DNA of 64,000 nucleotides from assembly GCA_920105625.2 (NCBI GenBank), contig OV050032.1, positions 195,610,695 through 195,674,694 on the forward strand, written 5' to 3'. The notes under the pieces are model-generated. The model made no database searches and was not told the origin of the DNA. It saw only the letters and a list, made by a program, of their open reading frames with translations. Below are positions 11,320 through 22,132 of the stretch, one piece after another (positions within the stretch are counted from its first letter, which is position 1; each line of letters opens with the position of its first letter). Source of the DNA: Clusia tigrina. Its lineage: Eukaryota; Arthropoda; Insecta; Diptera; Clusiidae. The position numbers were made by a program, and so were the translations under genes.

Positions 11320-11690
11320 CCGAAGACACTAGACTACAAGAATCTAAAAAACTATTCCCATCCACTCCTTCGATCGGGAGTTTAACAAATCTCTGATTCA
11401 GCTCGTTAAGATCAGAAGCAATATTTGGAAGTGCACCGGTCTTCCTCAAGCCAATGCCCCGAATATGTGTCCACGTGTGATTGCTACTTACAGCATTAGA
11501 GAACTTACCCTCATAATATTTACATTTAGCAATCCTTACCTTATTTATGACCTGTCTTCTAAAGTTTTTATATGTTTCGTGAAAAAGAGATATCCTGTAA
11601 CGTTTCCGTCGTGTATATACCGCATCACATAAGTCTATAAATGAGTTTATTTTATTGTTAAACCAAGTCCGCAACAAAATTAAAAAAAAC

Positions 11691-12800
11691 TAAATAGAAA
11701 ATGTCCTTAAAACAGAGAATTTCTGCAGTCACACGAGTCGTATTTGGAAAAATAGCGACAACTCACCAAATGTCAGAATTTTCGACATGTCCCTCTCAAT
11801 CACATCAACCAGCTAATAAATTGATTGATGGATGGTTGAGTTACTTTGCAGCATGAAAATTATGACTACGTGGATTAATTTTCCAAACCACTGCAAACAT
11901 TTGAAACAGACCAACGCACCTCTAAGTTACCTAACAGGATCAAGTTTCCAACGGGCTGCCATAAATTTATGAAATTCCAAAAATTTAACTTAAAATTTGT
12001 GCGCAACCAAATCCTTTGCTGCAATTACTATTTCGGCAATTACTATCTGGGAATACACGACAAGCCAGTGTAAATTTTGTGCTGGTGCATTTTGCTTTGC
12101 TTGTTAAACTGTTTAAAGCGGCTTTAGAGCAGCCCCAACGGACTTTGTGGCTGCAACAACTACGGCAGTGAAATCCACAAAGTCCTCGGGCGAATTGAAG
12201 TGCCCTTTTAAATACGCAGCCTGCAATTTGAGAAAGTTGAGAGCTCAAATTTTTAGTATTATGATTTCGGTATCCATTGGGAATGCTTTTCCCGCCGTTT
12301 TGAAGTATTTTTCTGTTATTACTTTATTCAAATAAAGCGTTCCTGAATCGCTGATATGCACGAGTTTCTCTTAAAGCTGAATTTTTTAACGAGCTCCATT
12401 TGTGGCGCAATCTATTCTGTTTTGGCAAAGCAGAGCACATTTTTATGCAAAATCCTTTTCGTTTCTTATGCAAAATATTCGCCTTTGCCTAAAGGGCTGT
12501 CATCACTTTCGTGCTACAGTCGTGCGGTGGGGCTGTTGATTGCATTTTGGTACGGCTGCCAAGCATCCTCAAACATTGGGAGAGAATTTCTGGTCCACAA
12601 AATAACAGAGCATAATATTTCACAGCTGACATCGCTGGATTGATCCTTTCATATATGTGTGAACGGTTCCTTTGTAATCCTGGCAGCACAACTGAGGAGG
12701 ATTTTTAAATTTGTTGAATGGCGTTTAGAACACTTCTATATTCAGACAATTTTTTGTGGTCTTTCAAATATCGCTGAAAGCAGGTGTGATTGAACAAAGG
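11691..12800. other. No recognised gene
   Basis: AT-rich sequence. The only structure noted is a perfect 11-bp inverted repeat, ggactttgtgg at 12140-12150 and ccacaaagtcc at 12175-12185, with a 24-base loop. Open frames here lack similarity I can recognise. Confidence 0.5.
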
Positions 12801-13128
12801 ATGAGAGTCTTCCCTAGGAAAGAACTGCGAAATAATGTCGGTCCATCGCGAGAGGAGCAAGGAAAATATTTGCTGTGGAGATAGGGAAATTATTTTATTA
12901 TTGAAGTTAAAATATATCCTGCTTCCATAGATTGGGATCGCCTTATTACTCGGTCTTGAGTCTGATGAGAGTCTTCCCTAGGAAAAATCTGCGAAATAGT
13001 GTCGGTCCATCGCGAGAGGAGCAAGGAAAATATTTGCTGTGGAGGTAGGGAAATTATTTTATTATTGAAGTTAAAATATATCCTGCTTCCATAGATTGGG
13101 ATCGCCTTATTACTCTGTCTTGTTTGAT
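12801..13128. repeat. Tandem duplication, two copies of 164 bp
   Basis: The sequence starting atgagagtcttccctagg at 12801 recurs at 12965, and both copies run to a shared gggatcgccttattactc block. The copies differ at only a few bases, so the duplication looks recent. No coding role is seen. Confidence 0.9.
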
Positions 13129-15235
13129 GCAAAGTTCTGAAAATTGTTACCATTATATATCCAACTTATGGTATATGGAATCATGGAAAGTCCTCACTTC
13201 CTATTTAGAACATCCCACGAACCAAAATATATGTTGATCCATAATTTGATAGGGTTCAACGCGTAGCTACTTCCTGACAAAATTTCTAACGCAACTTCGA
13301 GAATCGAGTAGCACCATGCCACACACTCTTAAAGTCTACGCAGACTACCGAAATGGACTCGTATAAGAGGTAGAAGCCTCGATACCTATCGTTCTTTCAC
13401 AGACTATGAGAAAATCAGACCCTTTGGAGAAATCGTGCGAAATGTTGTCAAATTAAAATATTTTATATTCGACGGAATATTAGTTTTTAGCCCTGAAGGA
13501 AAGTGTTACTTTCGTCACTTATCCCTCAACTTGTTCTGTTTGGAGAAGTATTCGTAGTACCAATTTCATGGTCATACTTTTTTGAACTTCCAACACTATT
13601 TCTTTTAGAAACTGAAGGCATTCCATTTCTTTGCTGCCTCAGTCATTACTGCTGTCCTCAGTCGCAGCCATCACACTGCTTCCACAATTTATGTTTGGAA
13701 TGCTCTGTTGTAGGGCTCTGTTGTAGGGCTCTGCTGCCAACCATCATAGACACCACCACTATGTAAATATAAAGTCACTTCAGTAGCTTGACTTTATTCA
13801 GCCTCGACCGCGTCTTCTTACACGATTTTGTTTGTGTCATTATTAATGCCGTCCGCCAGTTTTAAGTATTCATATTTTTCGTCCTTCACATAATATTTGT
13901 CATGCGACCAACATCATTTTACAGCGCAAAAATGAGAAATTTGCATACTTCCGTCTTCTCGGGATTTGCATGGTAAAGTGAGCCGGCAACGAGCTGTCCC
14001 ACTCCTCGCCAGCATTGAGCGAACTTCAGCGTAATATTGGAGCGAAATAATGCTGCAACAAAACACTTTTCAAAGAAGCCCCACAAACAAATTGAACTGA
14101 AGTGAATTTCATGGCGTAGTGAGCAGGAAGTGAGAATGGCTGTAAAAGTCCTTTGGAGATTTTCTACGCTAGAAAAGTGCTTCAAAGAGCTGGTTGCCAT
14201 CTCCCTGTCTCTGTACTTCAGATGCACATTTGCTGTAATTAATATAGAAAATGTGTCCTGCGAATGGACAACAATGCAACGGAAAGCAACAGCAGCCTTG
14301 GGCACACACAAGTGAGTGATGTGCTCGTGTTGTGAAGTGACCACACTGATTGTGAACTCCACCGCCCCGTAAGCTGGACCAATTTCGCATTCATATGTTG
14401 GGGTACCTACTCTTTGATGCCTATCAGTACATTTGAATATGGGTGCATGAGTGTAGGCGTTTGTGTGTCAATGGGAGCATATGCGTTGGAAAATCCTCAA
14501 ATCCTTAAATTATGACGCAAATCGATGCAGTAATCAAGTTAATGGCCTCGTAGTGAGTAGAACTGTTTGCATTGAAGTAGATTAGGGAATTGGTATTCGC
14601 TTGTTTGGGGTTGCTGGTGCTACTAAGTTCACTGTTTCAACATGCCGTTAGACGGTAGGGGTAATAAAGTTCTTCATACCGTATTTCTGGCATCTTTAAC
14701 TTGAGACAACTATTCACATAGAACACAAATTGGAAATCTAATCCATGTATCATTCGACAGGCATGCGACAGTATCCACGTACGAGTACATGCTGGTATTG
14801 TAATGCACTCCAGTCACTTCATAGAGGAATCAAATAGATGGTGTCAGGCATGAGTGCCAATATCTCGCTAACTCTTTATCACGTCATCGATTAGCAACAA
14901 CTCAAAATAATCATAAGGATGTCTGCGGAATTACATCGGTTGCCATAATTAGATATTGAATGAAGGTTGATATCAAGGAATGTGTTATTTTACAAATAAA
15001 CTCCTTAACACAATCCTTGCAACTCAGTGCAAATGTTATATTGGTTGCTTAACTAATCGCGATTTGTAACACTGCCCCAAAAAGCTACTACAACGCCTCC
15101 AGTTAGTTACAGCTCAACAGCAAATAATCTCATCCTAAGCACAGTCAGAATCGTTGGAAATCGATCTGAACCCCATTGTGGGTGTTTAAGTTGATTTTTT
15201 ACCCTTTCACAATAAATAACAACTAAATAAATAGC
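13129..15235. other. No recognised gene
   Basis: About 2.1 kb without a supported feature on either strand. The longest open frame (14362-13919, minus) resembles nothing I know and overlaps others of similar length. A short triplication of tgtagggctctg-like sequence lies near 13708-13735. Confidence 0.5.
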
Positions 15236-15655
15236 AACGAAGGCTCTCTTAGGACTCAACAAACCTGCCGTAAGAGTGCTTACGGAGGTCATTACCGGGC
15301 AGTGTGCTATCGCATCAACGTTGGCGTATTCCAACGGGCTATGCAGGAGTTGCCAGGATGAAGAAGAGAGAGAATCGATTCATCACTTTTAATGTCAATG
15401 TCCAAGGCTACAGTTAAAACGACTTCAATGTTTGGTGTCGCGCAAGCTTGACAGAGATAACGAAGGTGGACCTTTCGGATGTCTCTCACTTTCATCTGGA
15501 ATACCAAATGGTTTAATAGGGATGGTACTTTCAATGTATATGGAAATCGAGGGTAAGGACGAGTATGCTTCCTCTTGGCAGTCACAATGGACATAGATGT
15601 CTCCGAGTGGAAGTATCCGCACACGCGTTCGTAACCTTACCTAATCTAAAAAGCA
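15236..15655 (+). mobile_element. LINE 3' end: C-terminal Cys/His region plus 3' UTR
   Basis: The plus strand reads VRVLTEVITGQCAIAS, then CRSCQDEEERESIHHF, a stop, and CQCPRLQLK. This is the LINE C-terminal zinc-binding signature with one lesion. The 3' UTR contains gtatccgcacacgcg (15614) followed by a degenerate cctaa-type tail. A related copy lies at about 34690-34990, and the UTR motif recurs at 43070. Confidence 0.75.
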
Positions 15656-15879
15656 AGCCAAAATACAGTGTTGCTGGCAGAGCATGCATTGCCAACTTCT
15701 TATGATAGAAGGTAGCATGGAAGCATGGAAGAGGAGGCCAAAATATTGCACTGTCTATAACGAAAGTACTTTAGAGAGATTTTAGCCATAAGTTCCTTAA
15801 GACGTGATAGCAGAGATGATACTGCGAGTGGAGGCGAGTACAGTGCCACCTGTTCAATATTTGGGTTTTTATATATAGT

Positions 15880-16760
15880 AGGTTTCTCCAGCAAACTTGG
15901 CATTAGGCTCTCCTATCGTATCCCTGACCATTGCAGCATCTTTCAGGCGGAAGTAATGGCAATATTCCAAGCGTCCAAGTGGCTTATTTACAACAAAGTA
16001 TTCGATGTGAACATTCGCATATTCACGGACAGTGAGGCGGCAATCAAATCCCTAGTTGGTGTATTCACTACATCTAAGCTCGTACTTGACTGCCGCTCCT
16101 CCCTAAACGTCGTCTCAGTTAATTCACAAGTTCACATATGCTGGGTGCCTGGACATAGCGACATTTTGGGAAACTGCGAGACCCATGAATTGGCCTAAAT
16201 AGGTACGCTGCTCCCTGACATCTATCCCTCTTTTATTGTAGGTGTCCCAATGGCCACGGTCAAATGGGCCATAAAACATAATTACCTTGAGGCAGCTAAA
16301 AGAGCCTGGGTAAATAATGAACATACTTGTAGTGTTGCCAAACAAACCTGGAGCACTATTGACATTAGGCGTACTAGTCAGCTACCTAATGCCAGCAGGA
16401 ACTCCATCGGCACTTCAATAAATGTGCTCACGGGACACTGTCTGATTGGTAAACATGCTGAAAGACTAGCACTGCCCCACAACGACTTCTGTCGCAGCTG
16501 CGGCTCTGTGGAAGAGGAAGAAACAGTACTTAATCACATGTGTCAGTGCCCAGCTTTGGCCAGGCGAAGATTAAAATTCTTAGGCTCACCGTTCTTCACT
16601 ACCTAAACCGAACTATCCCCCCATCAACATTAAGGACATAGCCAGCTTCATTTCGGAATCACTGTGGTTCCCAAGACTCTAGACGGGGTAGTCGCGTCGT
16701 CTTGGTGTGGTATCACAATGAGCCATTATATGTGCTTAAGTGTGCTTTTGCGTAGAAGGC
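15880..16760 (+). mobile_element. LINE 3' fragment: RNase H domain and CCHC-like C-terminus
   Basis: An RNase H block runs from IPDHCSIFQAEVMAI (15925) through IRIFTDSEAAIKSL and ICWVPGHSDILGNCETHELA, then hits a stop at 16196. After a frame break it continues 16250-16606 with QTWSTIDIRR, VLTGHCLIGKHAERL, DFCRSCGSVEEEETV and CQCPALARRR. The trailing tggtatcacaatgagcc is the 3' UTR block shared with the copies at 36650 and 38310. The N-terminal TDGSK motif is lost. Confidence 0.88.
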
Positions 16761-17467
16761 TGCCACTCCTACGTATCTACCATATACCTGTAGGAAATGC
16801 AATGGAGTGTTTCATAACGAAGAAGTCAGTAATGATGTTCTGCTGGTCATATGGGGGACTATTCCAAGTTCTAAATGCAGAGTTTCCTACTATTGATGTT
16901 GTCGTTCTCTTATCGTTTATCACAGCTTCAATTTAACGCCAACTTCATCTACTCGTACCATATATCCTGACTCTTCCTTCTCTCAGTTAAAGCTCGAAAA
17001 TGTTCATTTTAGCTAAATTTGCTAAACTGTTCGTCTTTATATTAATAATTCCATTTGATTGCGTAGGAAATCCAAAGATCTTTTTGCATTGGAAACCTCA
17101 TAAAAATGTTTAAAAGTAGACCACCCTGTGGGCATGGAATCGATTTAGTAAATAGTCTTCACTCAGAAACATAACTCACTCTGACAAATATACAAGTCTC
17201 TGACATACGTAAGATGAATAAGAAAAAAACACCTTAAACTATCAACGACTTCATCAGAGTAACTGCTGAATTGGCTATCTAGATGTGCTCGTATGAGCAT
17301 CCCTACTGCTATTCTTACACGTTCAACGCAAGTTCATGTATCAATGTACTAGTATATAACTTCAGTACTAACTTAAAAAGGAACTCTCCTTTATTTAAAG
17401 CAGTCCACCTTCACTAATTGGAGCGCATTTGAACAAGTACCAAATTCACTGCAAATAGTTTGTGTAT
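16761..17467. other. No recognised feature
   Basis: About 700 bp between two LINE insertions. AT-rich, with no recognisable coding or structural signal. Confidence 0.5.
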
Positions 17468-17481
17468 ATATTTATATATGT
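17468..17481 (+). repeat. TSD of the R1-clade LINE, left copy
   Basis: ATATTTATATATGT, repeated exactly at 20076-20089 just outside the 5' end of the element. The sequence is low in complexity, but the positions fit both element ends. Confidence 0.7.
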
Positions 17482-20075
17482 TTTTTTTTGTGTAGGTGGA
17501 AAGCATCATGCCGAGGTGTGGGACTCTTACCCAACTAGAACCACCTTTGCTTCGATCCCGTGGGTCCCCGTGGTACATTCAGTTAAGGTATTCCTTCACG
17601 GGGCGGGCTGAGAGTTTTCCTCACTCTCGTATCTTGGTCATTCTAACGGCTTTAGCTCGCTAAACCTCCAGCACTTTGCTCGTCGTATCTTACTTGCTTC
17701 ATGATACCGACCAGTATATCCCAGGCTTCCTGTGACCCAAGCATGTACCGAAGAACACCAGCTGGGGTTACTTTCTCTCTTCTATAACGCTCAAGCAGGC
17801 GTTTTGCACCCGTAAATCTGCCGCATTCCATCAACACAAGTTCCGCATTCTCATAGCTGCCAACGCAGTACAGGCAGTATGGGTCCTCCGCATGTCTGTA
17901 CTTGTGCAGATACTTTCGAAAACATCCGTGTCCCGATAGGAATTGCGTTAGGTGGTAGTTAACGTCACCGTGTCTTCGGGCGATCCGTACTTGTGTGTTT
18001 GGGATCAGTTCATGGGTCCACCGTCCTTTGGTGGACATATCCCATCTTTCCTGCCATTCCTGCCATGTGAGCTCTTTCTGATTGACGCAACTTTGGCTGG
18101 ATTCATTTTGTATTGGCTATTCAGGTTTCTCCTATGGCATCCGTCCTCCTATGACGCTGACTGCATCAGTGTATATGGTTCTAAATGCACAGCATACTCT
18201 CATTGTTGTTAGCCTGTACGCCGTTGTGACACCTATACTCGTATATGCTTTGCAGCTTGTTGCTGGCGCCCATATGGGTGCTGCGTACATTATGATGGAG
18301 ATATTAGCGCTGGCTAGTAGCTTCCTTACATGCTGCCTTAGTGCTCCAGTGTTTGGCATTAACCTTGCCAAGGCTGCTCCTACTCTGATGGCTTTAAAAC
18401 TTGCAGATATCAGGTGTTCCTTGAAATTGAGCCGATGATCTAGAAGAACTCCCAAGTATTTTATATATGGGCGTGACGTGATCATATGTCCTCCTACCCT
18501 AATTTGTAGGCTCTCTTTGTGCGACTACTCATTAGTACCGCCTCCGTTTTGTGTTCGGCTAGTTGAGGTATTAACGCTGGCTAGTAGCTTCCTTACATGC
18601 TGCCTTGGACCTCCAATGTTTGGCATTAGCCTTGTCAAGGCTGCCCCAACCCTTCTGGCTTTGTCAGTAGCGAATACCAAGTGTTCCTTGAAATTTAGCC
18701 TGTGACACCCAAATATTTTTTATATGGGCGTGGTGTGATTGGCTGCCCTCCTGCCTGGATCTCTAATCTCTCAACTTGTTTACGGCTACTCATTAATAGC
18801 GCCTCCGTTTTGTGGTCTACTAGCTGCAGCCGAGCCATTTGCAACTATGTCTTGGCGCCTTGGTTTCGTTGCAGTTGTGTGCCACGTCGGCAATGTTTTT
18901 GGCTACTACCACAATAGCTACATCGTCCGCATACCCTATGATTTCTACTCCTTTTGGGCAGTCAATTTTAAGGATACCGTCATACATGATATTCCACAAA
19001 AGTGGCCCAAGCATGCTTCCTTGTGGCACTCCTCCTGTGATGCTATACGTTTTGGAGCCTTCCTCGGTGTCATACATCAGAACTCTATCCTTAAAATAGT
19101 TCTCTATGACTCGTAGAAGATAGTCAGGAACCTGCAATTTATATAGGGCACTAATGGATTCGATGCCAAGTAGCAGAGTTAAAGATGTCTTTAACGTCCA
19201 GCGTAACAACAGCACAATATTCCTTATCGCCTTCCATCCATCTTTTCCCCGTCATGGCTTTACGCGCTATGCCACAGACAGTTGCAATTGCATCCACCGT
19301 GGATCGCTTCTTTCTGAATCCATATTGCCTTTTTGAGAAACCCGGGGTTCCCTCGGTGTAGTGCTCGAGTCGGGTGCAGATTATCCTTTCCAGCACCTTT
19401 CCTGCTGTGTCCAGCATACACAAAGGTCGGTACGATGCTGCTTCTTCAAGTGGCTTATCGCCTGTTGGTATGAGGACTAGTCGATGAGGTTTCCATTTTT
19501 TGGGAACAGAAGGCACTCAGTATAGAGACTTCTGAAAATGTCCGGGCTATTTTTAATGGCAATTTTTATTACCATATTTGGTATGCCATCCAAGTCTGGC
19601 GTAGTTTTGCTTTTAATTTTTCCAGCCGCCTCTAGGACCTCTTCTGTGGTAATGAGCGGTATTAGGTTGTCACTGTTGATTACCTCCCATTGGGGCCCTA
19701 GGTCAGCATGCTGTGGAAAAAGACTACTCACAATCCTAGCCATTGTTCTTGCACAGATAGCGTTGGCTTTATTATTTAGCTTCTTTAGCACAATTCTATA
19801 GGCACTGCCCCAGGGATTATTTTGTATATCTTCCCTGAGGCTGGAGAAACCATCACTCTTGCTTTTTTTTAATTGCCGTGCTTAATTGCTTACGTTTTGC
19901 CTTGACCTCAGCCTGGTGTTGTTCAAATGTTTCCGAACGCCTGCTCCTTTGCTGCCGTCTACGGAGCTTGTGACATTCTTTACGCAGACAGGCAATGGAT
20001 TCATTACACCAGAACTTCTGTGTCCTCCCATTTCCTTTTCTTTTCCTAGTCATGGCTGCATCACATGCATTGGTG
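17482..20075 (-). mobile_element. R1-clade LINE, 5'-truncated, with 14-bp target-site duplication
   Basis: Minus-strand element, 2.6 kb, polyA at 17482-17490 (plus-strand T run). Order from 5': basic pre-RT segment (20053-19853), RT fingers (19791-19477), palm with PHRLVLIPTGDKP and RPLCMLDTAGKVLERII (19516-19151), GGVPQGSMLGPLLWN and YADDVAI (about 19040-18930), a thumb region with YLGVLLDHRLNFKEH, and the R1-type C-terminus LTQFLSGHGCFRKYLHKYRHA (18038-17652). Several frameshifts separate these, so it is dead. The endonuclease and ORF1 are missing. The 14-bp TSD fits R1 elements, which duplicate 14 bp at the 28S site, but this copy is in AT-rich DNA. Confidence 0.9.
18303..18836 (-). repeat. 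Internal 267-bp tandem duplication in the R1-clade LINE thumb region
   Basis: The block beginning attagcgctggctagtag at 18303 is repeated at 18570 (attaacgctggctagtag), a period of 267 bp or 89 codons. Both copies include the YLGVLL-type motif and the sequence around cattagtaccgcctccg. They differ at roughly a fifth of positions by eye, far more than a recent duplication would. Confidence 0.85.
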
Positions 20076-20135
20076 ATATTTATATATGTGTGTATATGGC
20101 TGTGTGCTTGTATGTGTGTGCATCCATGGGGGTGA
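20076..20135. repeat. GT/TA-rich low-complexity tract
   Basis: tgtgtgtatatggctgtgtgcttgtatgtgtg-type sequence directly 5' of the R1-clade element, including its second TSD copy. Confidence 0.7.
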
Positions 20136-22121
20136 GTAGGTGTAATATAAGCCTTCTGTTATATCTTTCATTACCATGGTCATTGTAATTTGCTCTGTGG
20201 TCATCCCTCCTTCTGATTATATGTTCTTCACACAATGCAACACTAGGAATAGAAGCATATTTCTAGGCACTAATCCCTGGCACTAATCTGGGCACTTTCC
20301 GCATTATTAAGATAATTGTAGCTGCGTATATAATATCGGTGCCAAAATAGAGTTCATACGCTTTTGAAACGAATTTGCGTGCTTATCAATTTTTGCATAT
20401 TTTTAGGCGACTTAATAACAATAAACTGTGTTGTCAGTGAGAAGAGCAATTAAAGTGTTTTATTTATGTTTTACTTATAATTCAATACATAGACTTTGGG
20501 GGTGGGATGGACACGCTGCAGTGAAGTAGCTTCGCAAAAGAAAGTTCACTCAGGACTCTTAGCTCTTTGGTTACTGCATCAGCTCTCCAATCTGGTGTTG
20601 AACAGATAATGAAAGAAGTGACACACCAGGTTTAGTATTGATCTTTCAAAAAGTCATGGACCGGTTATAGCCTGCTTCCCCATTTAAGCTTAGTTACTGC
20701 AGCCAGTTGTGCTTTTTAAAGGAGTTCTTCGCATGGCAAAATGTGATATTTATTTCAAGGTAAATCTTCCTTCATATTAGTGTAACACAGTTAATTCCTT
20801 TTCATGCTGATCCTGCTCTATAACCATATTTGCTCCACCTCAGGACCCTTTTTATAGAAATTATGAACTTGTTTTTCAGTTATTTGCATAGATTCTGAAG
20901 TAGGACATTTTTCTCAAGCCATATACACAATTTCCTCTTCGATTCTGGTCTACTTACTCTTGATTTGTGTCTGAAAGACTTGAAGGAAGATGCCGTTGGG
21001 GGCCAACTGATGCAGAACGCAGCGTATAAATTGTAACGCCATGGCTTGCGAGCTGCCAAGCAAAGGCGGTCCATTTTCACCCTGCCAAGCATGTGTACAC
21101 GAGAGAGAGAGATCCTACAAAACGAAACATGATTAGATTGATTGATTTATGGGAAATTTGAAGAGTTATTTCTATGAGTGGGACATAATTATAGTTAGGA
21201 GAGTTCCATTTTGGGGGGATCGGTCTTTTGTGTAGAAATATATGCACGACTGTGGTGTTTTTCAGGCAATCATCTCTTTCACTGTTTGAAAAGACCGTCT
21301 CTTCATATCTATTATTGTGTGATTACTATAGCGATGCAAGAAGTTATGTTCTCTTCGGTATTAGAAAAGTTTTTCCGAAGGACAAAATATCCTCGGATGA
21401 GATTTTACATTTTGAGAGGGTTTTTTAAATTAACTGATGTTTTAAATTAACGGATGTCAGAATAAAGTCAGGCTTCAGCAGTTCACTTCCGGTTCTTGAT
21501 GATGTCTCGAGGGAACGAATAAGCTCGGTTTGGTTAAATGAAACTTAATGAAGGGAAGAAGTTTTTATAAATTTTTTTCCATTTGTTGGGGGGAAGGACA
21601 CTCCACTAAATTTTCCTCTCCTAATTGAACATTTCCCCCAAATGTTGAGTGATACTAAAAGGCCTATAAACAGTAAGAGGGGTAGGCTGGAGAATCGCTG
21701 AAGAAAGAGTTATCCAGGCACTCAGGCATTGATGCCTATTGTAATATATATAAACAGTTGATCTGAATTTTGATTCTGGTAATAAATGTTTAAGAAATCT
21801 TGATCTAAGTGTGTATTATTATTAAACATGGTTTGTTGATGTTTCCTATTCAGATAATCATACAAAGGAGTAATGCGAAAACTGATTGCGTAGAGTAATT
21901 TGTCAATCGTTCAATCGTTATACGACATGAAGTTAAATCAAGAGATTCCCTTCACTGAAATCTGCATCAACGTCTTCAATGGCTGGGTTGAATGAAAGAT
22001 TGAAATAAGGTAGGAAAATGCATCTCGACCAATTTGATCTATTGTACTCCTCCTGCATGTACCTATTAAAGGTCTTCTATTAGTCCAGCAGTTCTAAGGA
22101 AGCTTAGCACTGAGCTGAGGC
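20136..22121. other. No recognised gene
   Basis: About 2 kb with no supported gene. A short block near 21662-21720 (containing aggcactcaggcattgatgcc) resembles 35330-35400. Both are probably scraps of one LINE family. Confidence 0.5.
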
Positions 22122-22132
22122 TGGGTTAGAAT
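22122..22132 (+). repeat. TSD of the Jockey LINE, left copy
   Basis: TGGGTTAGAAT, identical to 25224-25234. It places the 3' end of the element at the T run and the truncated 5' end at 25223. Confidence 0.85.

Larger units (their letters stand above)
9418..11690 (-). mobile_element. LINE reverse-transcriptase fragment interrupted by a hAT element
   Basis: Minus-strand coding sequence at 11677-11328 (pre-RT region: RRKRYRISLFHETYKNFRRQ, TWTHIRGIGLRKTG) continues in the same frame at 9744-9524 (LSVKSSDCGADEIRL, then a Leu-rich block) once the hAT element and one target-site copy are removed. A different frame at 9600-9450 reads LPTPKSDNDYRPITILPYL, the N-terminal fingers of a Jockey-like RT. 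The fragment ends near 9450 in a short ATA-rich tract. It is broken by the insertion and by frameshifts. Confidence 0.8.

Noticed and set aside
13919..14362. 147-codon minus-strand frame
   Set aside because: No recognisable domain, competing frames of similar size on both strands, and no splice or family evidence.
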